Assembly (NCBI GenBank): GCA_030529445.1
Contig: JAUMWW010000016.1
Coordinates: 1-58,686 of the forward strand
Direction of reading: 5' to 3'
DNA from: Johnsonella sp.
GTDB lineage: Bacteria > Bacillota > Clostridia > Lachnospirales > Lachnospiraceae
DNA: 58,686 bases
Shown: piece by piece, positions 19,901 through 25,456 of the stretch
How positions within the stretch are numbered: position 1 is the stretch's first letter
Layout: each line of letters opens with the position of its first letter
The notes under the pieces: generated by a model
The model's database searches: none
What the model was told of the DNA's origin: nothing
What the model saw: only the letters and a program-made list of their open reading frames with translations
Position numbers and translations under genes: made by a program

Positions 19901-21747
19901 ACCAGATTCGGCGCTTTCACGCTCTTGATGCCGCTTTTCCAAAAACCTCCCATATCTATCTTTTTAATTTTGGAAAAATCGAATTCTTCCAAAGCGGGAT
20001 TATTATAAAACGCCCTTTCTCCGATTTCTTCCAGATTCGGCAGCACGACCTCTCGAAGATCCGATGATTCAAACGCCCTCCAGCCCAGCTTTTTGATATT
20101 GCCGTCAAAATCACGGATGCTTCTGAAGCCTTTTTCCGAAAAACGGTAAAATCCGTTCTTATCATGGTTATAGCTGCTCGCCTCAAGGATCCTGTCTCCC
20201 GTCCTCGGATTGATATGGGGCAGCACGAGATCCTTATTGGTCTGCGCCTTGAGCTTTCCCTGTTCGGATAATCCGTTGACCACGCTCGGTCTGCTCTCCC
20301 ATTGGTTTCCCGGATCTCCTCCGTAGACAAAGTCTCCGAGCACCCAATCGTTGCCGAGAGGATATCGGCTCATATCCTGTCCCACATAAACCCTGAGATT
20401 GAGATACTTCACCTCTCTTCCTTCTCCCCTGAGCAGATAACTGATATCGTAGGTTCTCCCCTCCGCCGAAGTATCTATCGTGGAAGGATTGATCTCCACG
20501 GATGCACGCAGGTCTTCTCCCGCGGCATTCTGCGCAATGACCAGCTCTCTGAGCACTCTTTCGATATCCGCCGTATTCGGATCTATCCTTAAGGATTTTG
20601 AAGGATCCTGCTTCAGCACCAGCCCGCTGTCATGGAGGCGGTATCTGATCTCGAGACTGTATTCTTCCGCATCCGGAGTAAACAAAACAAAGCCCTCTTC
20701 ATTGGGCATATCAAGAATATAACCCTCAATTTGCGGAGGCTCATAACGCTGCTCTGCGCCTAAGGCAAAGATTTCGCTCTCATTTTGCAGATTTTCTCCG
20801 AGGAGCTGATCATCCAGAAGCTTAGCCCCGCTTTCCGCATCGATAAAGGAAAGCTTCAGTCTGACCGGGTTGACTACATAGCCGTATCCCCCCTCCCGCT
20901 TCTGAAACGCGGGGATGTTTTGTACGGCACCCACTCTTACCCTTACATAACGCCGATTATAGGAAAAAACATCCTCTCCGAGGCTTCGCAGCGTGTCCGG
21001 CGCTTCGGTTTCTCTGATATCATTATTGCGAAACGCCTCTTTCCCTATCTCTTCCAGGGCATCTCCGAGCATGAGGCTCTCGATTTTATTATTGGTGAAT
21101 GCATATTCTCCGAGAAATTTCAGATGATTCAGATCCAGCTCCTTGATCTGATTATCCCGAAAAGCATGATTCCCTATATGTTCGAGCCGATCCGGTATCC
21201 CGATCTCTTCCAACTGATTGCCGGTAAGGGCATAGTTTCCGATTCGGATCAGGTTTGCTCCGAGTACGACTTTGCTCAGATTTTCAAAATAAAATGCATG
21301 ATCGGCAATTTCCCTTACATTCATTCCGGCAAGCGTATCCGGTATCTGAATTTCGGTATCGGTATTTCCCTCCGCCAATCCGACAATCACAACTTCTCCG
21401 TTATCTTCAATATAACGAAAACCCTCCGCCTCCAGGGCATCGGGATAATCCCGTCTTGCCATCTCTTCATTCTGCGCTGCGGCTGCATTCCCATTTCGAA
21501 GCGCTTCCTCTCCCGCATGTTCTGCGCTGAAAAAGACGAGATCTCTGAATTCATCCTCTTCGGAAATGAAAGCGCTGTTCGCATCGGAGGGGCTTGCCGG
21601 GTTTTTTACTCCGCCTCCTTCTCCCTCCTGCGCATGCAGGGGAGAAACGCCTATTGAAGTGCTTAATATGCTGATGATCAACATAAGGCTTAGTGATCTT
21701 AAGAAGCCCCTATGCTTTCTTTGTAAAACCTCTCCTATTTTTTTCAT
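7924..21747 (-). CDS. Giant wall-anchored surface protein: LRR_5, SpaA-like and Cna_B domains
   Basis: A 4607-residue secreted adhesin-like protein in one uninterrupted frame. A signal peptide covers residues 1-40. BspA-type LRR blocks lie near 136-262, 533-808 and 867-1063, and MucBP-like segments follow the first and third blocks. A long unclassified region spans about 1250-2225. Six SpaA/prealbumin-like domains occupy about 2225-2930, e.g. GSLLVSKYDGFN and LEPGSYVLREKSAPAGY. Fourteen Cna_B domains follow; their marker Trp, or Phe in domain 10, is at 2941, 3049, 3159, 3281, 3391, 3514, 3633, 3739, 3850, 3961, 4075, 4177, 4293 and 4409. The C-terminus has sorting signal PPDTG (4573-4577), a hydrophobic stretch and tail RKSRKQN. 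Cna_B and SpaA domains commonly form Lys-Asn isopeptide bonds, giving a stiff stalk. No sortase gene is in the window. Role in adhesion is inferred. Confidence 0.92.
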   Translation of the reverse strand: MKKIGEVLQRKHRGFLRSLSLMLIISILSTSIGVSPLHAQEGEGGGVKNPASPSDANSAFISEEDEFRDLVFFSAEHAGEEALRNGNAAAAQNEEMARRDYPDALEAEGFRYIEDNGEVVIVGLAEGNTDTEIQIPDTLAGMNVREIADHAFYFENLSKVVLGANLIRIGNYALTGNQLEEIGIPDRLEHIGNHAFRDNQIKELDLNHLKFLGEYAFTNNKIESLMLGDALEEIGKEAFRNNDIRETEAPDTLRSLGEDVFSYNRRYVRVRVGAVQNIPAFQKREGGYGYVVNPVRLKLSFIDAESGAKLLDDQLLGENLQNESEIFALGAEQRYEPPQIEGYILDMPNEEGFVLFTPDAEEYSLEIRYRLHDSGLVLKQDPSKSLRIDPNTADIERVLRELVIAQNAAGEDLRASVEINPSTIDTSAEGRTYDISYLLRGEGREVKYLNLRVYVGQDMSRYPLGNDWVLGDFVYGGDPGNQWESRPSVVNGLSEQGKLKAQTNKDLVLPHINPRTGDRILEASSYNHDKNGFYRFSEKGFRSIRDFDGNIKKLGWRAFESSDLREVVLPNLEEIGERAFYNNPALEEFDFSKIKKIDMGGFWKSGIKSVKAPNLVNLGTYVFYQSAVGSDPDDPQAVYMPKITDLASSTFRNAKLTYVDDTMFPNLTVIQAEAFASNQIEKVSLSKVNKVGNNAFHYQNNRALTEIYLPEATEIGQHGFSYNSVERLSLPKVKLIKGEAFRDNKLKELDLPLLEEMQGNAVFAKNLLEVLRLPSLLRAKGESNFEDNKIREAYLDRVEELGPYFFKRSYHVYNPGLQALDGQIPVYTQNLLLPSRENYIVNPSSGSGGAYTEEDFTWAPDMPDKVTGFTTQGKTKFIANGFHLTLPDRAKIVGAYAFNTQQVKSVSGKNVTEVEKFAFRWNPLSKADFPELVIVREAAFANNSAEEGARLTKFNFEKINLMEGWAFYAAGLEGELSIPLMGELLPGTFEGNRISKVNAPILKKAQRSAFSGNELSSIDREQFPQLEHVDYKVFESNPVKKIDLPGLKFSYGHYEYNFKNVTEPVHWVIPQGISSQGNNKQNYGANTFAYYHKVGRDDATLMPGALIFTSPLRADGSLDRSNPQNYKEGWNNASYHHAGKWVNTKYRRAVINPGTVLVRYRIESGESFDGQEDRPLIPDYREYIYEELEGRIRETGAFSPNRIYHAPQVPGYVLVKTEDASGNVSTIEKTIALPFEPEGARTDRSIIFTYRKVEISPLEGPNLTYGVRRDPADPLEHSMDYTVNHPGSTTLFPQMLTFFSIDSLKVPIKKGKIKITYDTPYIDAAQVNVSQSAATDVWYRADAWSSQPGGLEIRLNENISAASSIRDVAISYRFKNGFTPDEAKTKLEMVLTDEDENGNEVIIAKAPPVELGLIYQPKPRLTMESPLNLPGYDYRGMTAASNAPRAMGRLVDAAPAEGYKVANDPEPVMYAYKLDQIYYLIDGVELETLLPEYTAIDEQGNETVKKALFDPALNPGWELSEDGNSVRFTRSLEPMMRLDWINRSLPKLYLKFPGLKEKSSVETRSFAKIRQYKDPAISGPESKKDAGGDLGIGDALIMQALYHEPRLYTGEDTSLGKTHAFLPRSLHYSAYLYDHEEDRKKDIPYRLSLRSSNEISDYRNVSVFDYDLDERLYYKQIKFEQTPNEAGNATVLISAYKKVGQYMDPQNDSLVFERETAIDKSRALSFPNLDIDYIRIRLLSTSESALNKELSFLVIAGVKDKSSPLLDGSGGDKQLKNKAVFVADHFKKGTDTPMGERNPDPEFAALGGNSAIVSEAQVNILEYKLSMGVEKSLFYKEAPEMYRRYPSFASGELVLEGEKGAYHIRLNPVLSGNPADMSGTVLKNLEIIDLLPNSIQTSRADIILDPLFIKAGGKVELIGNYPVKENGQNLMKNAIRFYSESFDTRYYKNHPLRIASIKTKYVGETLQEVLTNKVYASWDNPEIEVINPAKAENNTDLINPKGEPIDPAAQPWAYSEAAIRVASSSALSAKLYIKNRKDHLWTDKITTESEEKFDYRMVVSQFDRNPEITGYRGIDIINILPGEEDLRLNKQGIRGSEFSNEIDLERVGTDLRLPSGYRIEYYNTDAQIKDFLVGRSIDDFGNDASIIWSPDPAPNTKAIRIRAEAGTVLQRGEKLIIEIPMKAKRLSGNEDALIGKSGVDSFALRYYKRDTTEYSDFAEANLVENSMDVPKGSISFTKFGKEGRNTPDNQARALPGAGFEIAENSDRQTILGVVYSDQNGRVRFDGLAINKTYYIREFAPPEEYAISNNQGLVVDQSKFVKLAQGTYEVNIPDKDSKNAFMNVKPITGKLRLVKQSRDPSVLLPSYSFILKGYEATNQTVEQEISTGADGSLTVDNLPEGSYYVEELESPSANRYVRPPRQYFRIDAQKKEHELIFINSNFQVLFKKVVVEDENLLDPQNWDRLTDFGKKKLQGYRFKVRGEDGTSFTTGNTGGDGSVILSGLKTEVVYTVTEDEAQSSNLRPLYQHNPRQYRFKITHDGKLINAKNGERFIQYSLNFPNMPKKIKGKIIIRKTDQASTALEGAKFRISRMEFGENGELRSLVQVGEDKITSLNAQNKAEAVFENLDPGMYRIEEVLPPPGYYLLGDEKIDVRIPDRVVDSMANDSKYEKRGEEIIFTSEHTVKNRPITLKCIKGSDLSDYQNVDITTARHYVESKRAALPNINYRVTGNNRATVYLPLEGVVFELYRMENGQKTGAPIQIGGSSEIRSNEKGEIDFQNYPFEYDAVYGLVEKQGIGGYQKYEGIKTFSIREEALKSGFNGKISFYINNRKLEGSLLVSKYDGFNRVKLGGAVFQLFKGDLASADFTNVLQEKTTGEGGYALFSKLEPGSYVLREKSAPAGYMQPREGERDREIVISDQNLHVSSVFFNTKLINIPIRKQWAGGSEGSAKVRLMRSIYPTIGYTPVMVNGLTDASGAVELNAAGGWETVFSDMPLSREDGKRYYYKAEEFDLDKTLYRSTLTGNAENGFTITNTATAQNKVSIGVTKNWEFAGQVPDLQNAQVEVALKKVLSGNRIPVPGDASHTEEIERFTLNAQNHWQHTFMNLPKRENGRDIVYRVEEIGTPAGFEAEYAFDAANAAFTITNKAIKRDKIEVEKIWRGVSPDEAPHISIELYDAEDMTRSLAAAEPLRENGREIARFLDIPSFAYSMNEGGGIEARKIRYVLKEKYADQQEHPAYSTESGMNEDMFAEYSQDANLKNSLHAELINSMAAQDIIVEKRWEGIEPDAAPAVVLELLDVTADTSADLSDTASHIKLADISLDAVQGWSRTFASMPKYKPDGITPIRYALKEQPLGEGYLFRQNISRTEDGSLHLSMTNTRKKVKLKISKTWQMLPKIYENSDAEKPEVRLHLWADESEDGVYNPTEIYPIKEGVQLNPIVLNEGMNWSIELEDLPQYTSDGRQRIRYYVTEEANEGYEGSNAPLELRETGEANLLEGNILNRQIARNIHIEKRWEGLESYPEQERGELPAVSLKIYDSTDPQNPIEITERSIVLVKDNTDASGALWKANLINMPKYKADGSAEIIYTVKEVDASERPGYEVRYDPALIVDVNDLKFTITNQVRRRDILVRKSWIGKQESFVDVYLLKNGNRIWQNPTRIREQNAQTQDAWTHVFPALPYYEIDGRTPIRYGVEEVDTPGYSSSLIEAEEVVPGNTQQKRLSFELTNTFQTVDLYVEKQWEGVEPAQAPAVRIGLVNLKDENAPISLNNYNMQLDQSNGFKGVFRDLPKFEEDGVTPMKYGVEELAAQEGYQFTYKTEYSQEPGADSPFGSIHFKALNTRKRVKIKLKKNWLGGSSELAHPDVILHLWADDTDNGIEDPAEIFPEQEIRLRAAESWQKEYELPEYASDGITPISYYVSEDPISGYKTLEGKKRLDKNPASKALEAEITNLLLTRNILVEHEFLDLDLYKEEAKNRLPRLHVQVYDITEPDNPLALLSPKPLEKDADGKWRTSFASLPIFWQGTTREAIYQVKLIEEEEMKGYQTVHDPVRILPSADLEFILHSSPLKLPVYLEKEWAGIDPAAAPAAKFALKEKHSGGDIRLEGALLELSTANAWKGSFGELPLFAIDGKTPVEYELEELSSFAGYHLSQSITRDDAGIYLKALNTREEVKLHLRKSWADQYLSYERPEVELLLWKSSSGGEPYEAVLADPSAADNRILLNQRTGWSREIAHLPKYEKDGNTPIRYYVSETPIPGYHTMSGMKELMPSADKPGVLYAEIENSLMLVDIKVSNEWRGLDSYASAKKQPPIVHALLYDMTDETHPILLASKPIDQKTAGENIWETEFKGFAKYKEDGITPIRYKVIEKEEMEGSLPGYITSYSEAFTDEAGNLVFPIHNFVRLRRIEVNKIWRGGAESPAVEAYLSQGGDRISLSALAINGKDENGRRTETREPYYEIDGKTQRTYGLELYAKGDYKTRVSESQSLSDPSDEKHSDLLFEIRLFLEESGEGGGSTGGNSSAKQQYKVDQGISHTERNLDQNPETLSLPDPSAAEESFFDSRERKTGGAKERIGGNPPDTGDRSDVLRYVFFLILSLGASLLLFRKSRKQN
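8017..8031 (-). other. Non-canonical sortase motif PPDTG
   Basis: These 15 bases encode Pro-Pro-Asp-Thr-Gly at residues 4573-4577. A hydrophobic segment (about 4582-4600) and a basic tail follow. It departs from LPXTG in the first residue but fits the (S/P)PXTG pattern known for Clostridioides difficile sortase B. Confidence 0.8.
8235..12945 (-). repeat. Array of 14 Cna_B domains with higher-order A-B-C-D modules
   Basis: Domain spacing is 102-123 residues. The last eleven fall into repeated types: A (EKxWxGIxP, ending in LNTR), B (HLWAD or similar, then YYVSE), C (EKRWEGLESY type, then YD) and D (RKSW/NKIW, then YYEIDG). Module 1 is ABCD (10552-11925), module 2 is ABC (9544-10551) and module 3 is ABCD (8235-9543). 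The three domains before them are two singletons and one A-like domain. Confidence 0.75.
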
Positions 21748-21796
21748 ACTCTATTCCTCTTGTGTTTTTAAAACTTTTAAAAATGATTTTCGGGCA

Positions 21797-21805
21797 ATTA
21801 TAACA
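21797..21805 (-). promoter_or_regulatory. Extended -10 promoter of the giant surface-protein gene
   Basis: TGTTATAAT on the minus strand is an extended -10 element. No good -35 hexamer is seen at 17 bases. The start point would be about 45 bases upstream of the ATG, which has AGAGGAAT as its ribosome-binding site. Confidence 0.5.
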
Positions 21806-21965
21806 GCTTTAACCTACCAATTCTATAGTTTTTTTTAATATGATTTTCTCATATTTTTTGATTTCTTGATAAAATCTCTCTTTTCCGAAAATTTCAATCG
21901 TTTTATCCCTTGTTTTGAGGTTTTGATCAGCAAGATAATGCCCTCTCTTTCATCCGAAGAAAATC

Positions 21966-22000
21966 AAAAAAGCTGCCTGAGGTTTTTTCCATCAAGCAGC
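21966..22000 (-). terminator. Terminator of the amidase gene
   Basis: On the minus strand GCTGCTTG pairs with CAGGCAGC (one mismatch) and is followed by six T residues. It separates the amidase from the giant surface-protein gene. Confidence 0.75.
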
Positions 22001-22025
22001 ATACTACCGCAAAACATCCTCCGAA

Positions 22026-23240
22026 TTATTGTCCGAAATACGAATCTACTCCGTCAGCAATTCCTTTGACCATCTTCTTCATCTCCTCTTTGGAGTTGGT
22101 GCTCGCCCTGTCTCCAAGCTCGAGATCCACGGAGGCTATTGTAGAATATGATGTCTGAATCAAATCCATCGGGAGCCTTCCCTCGCTGAAGATCTTTATG
22201 CCTTCCGCCTTAAGCCCCTTAATCAAATTCTCTCCGAGCGCTTCATGCTTTTTCCAATTGGAAGCCACCGGTTCCATCGCCCGGTAAGCAGGTACTTCGG
22301 GAACGCCCATATAGAATGCCCCCTTATTGGTATCCGTAGAATCCCAATGAAGCGAAATATGACAGTTCGACGTATTGTTTGCGATTACCGCTCTTGCAAT
22401 ATTATCAAGCTGCACATCCTCTCCCCCTCTGATCATCAGCACATCATAGCCTCTTGACAGAAATTCCGTCTTTAACATATTTGCAAGCTTAAGCGTCGCC
22501 TCCGCTTCGCTGCTTCCATCCAGAAAAGTAATTCCCGGAGAAATCGCCGCCTCGCTTGTCTCGCCTTCTTCTCCCTCTCCCCCCGTCACTCTCGGGGTCG
22601 CATCGGGATGGGAGAGAACTTTAAGAGCTTCCCCTCCCTTGGTTCCATGCCCGGCATTCAGGCATATCGTTATATTCTTTCGCTTTGTATCCGCCTTATA
22701 AAGCATTGCCGTTCCGGAAGTGATCTTTGCATTGAGCGCATAAGTCCAGCTCGGATCCAGCCTGATCGGGATTTCTTTAATCAGCTTCGGATCCGAAATA
22801 TCAGCCTCCTCCGCTGCGATACTGCTCAAATAAGGAGTCGATATATAGGCAAGATTGTTATTATAAATAATCTTGCTCCATTCCTCGTGCACACCTATTC
22901 TTGTCAGTTTTTCTCCCTTTTTTAATTTTTTGATTACCTCCGATTCCATCATCGGATTTTTTCTTAAATTTACATTCTTTGCATTCACATACACAGTTTC
23001 ATTCACATCTTTAAAAACCAAGGTCTTTTCATTCGAAGATCCTTTGGATTCCGGCGCGGTCAGTGTAGGGCCCGTCGCAGTCAGGCTCAATACTGAAGTA
23101 TTCCCGGTATATTTGCTGCATTCTTCGGAAAGAGCACCGGCATATGCCTGAAAAGATGCCTCTAATAAAGTATAGGAAGCTGATAGGCAAACAGCCGTGA
23201 AAACAACAAAAAACAGAGATACTCGTCTATTTAATTTCAT
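22026..23240 (-). CDS. SH3-domain N-acetylmuramoyl-L-alanine amidase (amidase_3)
   Basis: Secreted peptidoglycan hydrolase of 404 residues that cleaves the MurNAc-L-Ala bond. A signal peptide (residues 1-33) is followed by a bacterial SH3 domain around VNAKNVNLRKNPMMES, then a zinc amidase_3 domain. That domain shows LNAGHG, the Glu of SSEAEATLKLAN, HISLHWD and VDLELGD, the expected zinc and catalytic positions. An insert rich in Gly and Glu (GGEGEEGETSE) follows the first zinc ligand. The ATG at 23240 was chosen over two upstream in-frame Met codons because AAGGG is nine bases before it. The gene is monocistronic, with two candidate promoters and a terminator. Role is wall turnover or cell separation. 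Confidence 0.88.
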   Translation of the reverse strand: MKLNRRVSLFFVVFTAVCLSASYTLLEASFQAYAGALSEECSKYTGNTSVLSLTATGPTLTAPESKGSSNEKTLVFKDVNETVYVNAKNVNLRKNPMMESEVIKKLKKGEKLTRIGVHEEWSKIIYNNNLAYISTPYLSSIAAEEADISDPKLIKEIPIRLDPSWTYALNAKITSGTAMLYKADTKRKNITICLNAGHGTKGGEALKVLSHPDATPRVTGGEGEEGETSEAAISPGITFLDGSSEAEATLKLANMLKTEFLSRGYDVLMIRGGEDVQLDNIARAVIANNTSNCHISLHWDSTDTNKGAFYMGVPEVPAYRAMEPVASNWKKHEALGENLIKGLKAEGIKIFSEGRLPMDLIQTSYSTIASVDLELGDRASTNSKEEMKKMVKGIADGVDSYFGQ

Positions 23241-23395
23241 CTTTACCATCCCTTTTCTAACTTTATTTGATATAAAAAATGCATTTTTGCGCTTACTATC
23301 CCTCATCACATATTCTTATCTTCATAAAATAGGAATCTTTGCATAGGAAAGACTCTTTTGATCACCTCCTCGGTACAATAAGCAGCAAGCATAAA

Positions 23396-23425
23396 ATTAT
23401 ATCTGAAAAGTATGTGAATCTTCAA
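23396..23425 (-). promoter_or_regulatory. Proximal promoter candidate of the amidase gene
   Basis: -35 TTGAAG (23420-23425), 18-base spacer, -10 TATAAT (23396-23401) on the minus strand; leader of about 150 bases. Confidence 0.5.
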
Positions 23426-23522
23426 AGAAGTTCTCTTTTTTTTCCTTACTTTTTCACTGCTTTTAACAAACCTGTAGATAGTTGTGCAACTTATCTAGGT
23501 ATAACCATGTTTTTGCCGTTAG

Positions 23523-23551
23523 ATTATAACATATTTAATATAAGCTTTCAA
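23523..23551 (-). promoter_or_regulatory. Distal promoter candidate of the amidase gene
   Basis: -35 TTGAAA (23546-23551), 17-base spacer, -10 TATAAT (23523-23528) on the minus strand. It is near consensus and would give a leader of about 275 bases. Confidence 0.6.
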
Positions 23552-23587
23552 GATAAAAATAATTCCTGAAATCCGAATCTCTCACTT

Positions 23588-23612
23588 GAAAAATCAGGAG
23601 AAAGCCTCTCCT
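23588..23612 (-). terminator. Terminator of the hydCBA operon
   Basis: On the minus strand AGGAGA, loop GGCTT, TCTCCT, then GATTTTTC. Confidence 0.65.
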
Positions 23613-23707
23613 CCCACTTTGATTTTTCGCTCTGAAAAATTCCTTTCAGGAACTATTTCTTGTTTCATTTTTTTATTCGATTTTTCTATTCGGTCTTCTC
23701 TTTAATT

Positions 23708-25444
23708 TTAGATTTCTTTTCTTGCATGGAAATGCGTATGCAGGAGATGATGGGCAAGCTCTCCGTAATAGGGCTCTCCCAAAAACTCTTCGTAAAGCTG
23801 CTTTACTTCAGGATTATTATGAGATTCCCGAACAGCCTTGTTGCTGTCAATCGAATAGATTGCTTCCATTCTCTTTTTAAGAATCTTTGTATCTCCCGCG
23901 ATATAGGGCTGACCTCCTCCGTCTATGCAGCCTCCGGGGCATGCCATAATTTCTATCAGATGATATTCCTTCTTTCCCTCTCTGATCATATTTAAAAGCT
24001 TTCTTGCATTTCCGAGCCCGCTTGCAACGGCAATTCTGATCTGCGTTCCCTTGATCTCCACGCTCGCTTCCTTAATCCGCTCAAATCCCCTCAGGGCATG
24101 GAAATCCAACTGCTTAAGCTCCGTTCCGGTGATCAGCTTATATGCGGTTCTTAATGAGGCTTCGGCAACCCCTCCCGAAGATCCGAAAATACTTCCCGCT
24201 CCGGAGGACTCTCCCATAAAGCGGTCGAAATCGCTATCCGGAAGATTCGGGAAATCCTGGGAGGTTTCCTTGATCATTCTTGCCAGCTCTCTGGTTGAAA
24301 TCACGAGATCCACATCCGAAATTCCGTCGCTTCCCAGCTCCGGCCTGGAAGATTCGTATTTTTTTGCGATACAGGGCATCACGGATACAACCACAATATC
24401 TTCCGGCTTCTTTCCTATCCTCTGTGCAAGATAGGTTTTTGCCAGCACGCCGAACATCTCATGCGGAGATTTACAGGAAGAAGGAATATCGATGAGATCC
24501 GAGAAATTATGCTCGATAAATTTGATCCACGAGGGGCAGCAGCTTGTCAGAATGGGAAGCCTTCCCCCGTTCTTAAAGCGATGTACGAATTCCGCCGCCT
24601 CCTCCATGACCGTCACATCCGCCGCAAAATTCGTATCATAAACATAATCGAATCCCAATGCCTTAAGCGCAGTCACCATCTTGCCGGTTACGACGCTTCC
24701 CGCTTCCATTCCGAATTCTTCTCCCAGTGCAACCCTCACCGCGGGAGCGGTTTGCACGACAACCGTCTTATCCGAATAAAGCGCATCCCATACCTGCTTC
24801 GTATTATCCACCTCGGAAAGCGCTCCCGTCGGGCAGACCGCAACGCATTGCCCGCAAAAGGTACAGGTCGTTTCATGCATGGGTTTATCAAACACCGTTC
24901 CCACAACCGTTGAAAATCCTCTTCCCACATCGGTTAATGCGCCCACCGTCTGCACCTCGTTGCACATCGTCTCACAGCGCTTGCAGAGTATGCATTTATT
25001 CATATCTCTGATCAGGGAAAGCGTGCTATTATCTACCGTACATTTTCTGCGCTCTCCCTCGCATCTGATCTCCCTGATATTTGCCTCTGCCGCCAGATTT
25101 TGCAATTCGCAATGCCCGTTCTTCGTACAGATCAGACAGTCCTTGGGATGATCCGAGAGGAGGAGCTCAATCATCATCCTTCTTGCCCGGATAACCTTGA
25201 TCGTGTCCGTTCGTATTCTCATCCCCGCCTTTGCTCTCGTCGAGCATGCGGTAAGCATCTTATTCTTTCCCTCCTGCTCCACCACGCATACTCTGCAGGA
25301 AGAGCACTCGTTTTCCACGTTGAGGCTCTCCAGCTTCAAATGACAGAGTGTAGGAATATGTATATTGAGTTTTCTGGCAGCCTCGAGAATCGTAGTCCCC
25401 TCCTCTACCTCTACTTCATTGCCGTTAATCGTAAATTTTATCAT
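23708..25444 (-). CDS. hydA: [FeFe]-hydrogenase catalytic subunit (HydA/HndD type)
   Basis: Catalytic subunit of a trimeric electron-bifurcating hydrogenase; it makes or oxidises H2 in the cytoplasm, using NADH and ferredoxin through HydBC. In order it has an N-terminal [2Fe-2S] domain (ECSSCRVC), a His-ligated cluster site (DHPKDCLICTKNGHC), two [4Fe-4S] motifs (CILCKRCETMC and CTFCGQCVAVCP), then the H-cluster motifs TSCCPSW, MPCIAKKYE and ACPGGCIDGGGQP. At 578 residues it is like HndD and lacks the C-terminal extension of the Thermotoga HydA. It is last in the operon, 12 bases after hydB. The C-terminal small-subunit-like helix is present. The maturases HydEFG are not in the window. Confidence 0.93.
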   Translation of the reverse strand: MIKFTINGNEVEVEEGTTILEAARKLNIHIPTLCHLKLESLNVENECSSCRVCVVEQEGKNKMLTACSTRAKAGMRIRTDTIKVIRARRMMIELLLSDHPKDCLICTKNGHCELQNLAAEANIREIRCEGERRKCTVDNSTLSLIRDMNKCILCKRCETMCNEVQTVGALTDVGRGFSTVVGTVFDKPMHETTCTFCGQCVAVCPTGALSEVDNTKQVWDALYSDKTVVVQTAPAVRVALGEEFGMEAGSVVTGKMVTALKALGFDYVYDTNFAADVTVMEEAAEFVHRFKNGGRLPILTSCCPSWIKFIEHNFSDLIDIPSSCKSPHEMFGVLAKTYLAQRIGKKPEDIVVVSVMPCIAKKYESSRPELGSDGISDVDLVISTRELARMIKETSQDFPNLPDSDFDRFMGESSGAGSIFGSSGGVAEASLRTAYKLITGTELKQLDFHALRGFERIKEASVEIKGTQIRIAVASGLGNARKLLNMIREGKKEYHLIEIMACPGGCIDGGGQPYIAGDTKILKKRMEAIYSIDSNKAVRESHNNPEVKQLYEEFLGEPYYGELAHHLLHTHFHARKEI

Positions 25445-25456
25445 TTTCCTACCCCC

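Larger units (their letters stand above)
23241..23707. other. Intergenic region between amidase and hydA
   Basis: 467 bases holding the hydA terminator (23588-23612) and two amidase promoters. The leader has an imperfect 13-bp hairpin at about 23477-23505 and a strong AGGAGGTGATC on the minus strand near 23359-23370 with no start codon at usable distance. A 28-codon minus-strand frame crosses that site, but its own ATG has no ribosome-binding site. No gene is claimed. Confidence 0.5.

Noticed and set aside
20785-21657. 290-codon plus-strand ORF, and other long plus-strand ORFs at 9565-10242, 12571-13305 and 13348-14187
   Set aside because: All are antisense shadows of the giant surface-protein gene, whose domains are clear and continuous on the minus strand.
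23259-23400. Possible leader peptide of 28 codons before the amidase crossing an AGGAGG
   Set aside because: Its ATG has no ribosome-binding site, and the AGGAGG lies inside it with no start codon at proper distance.
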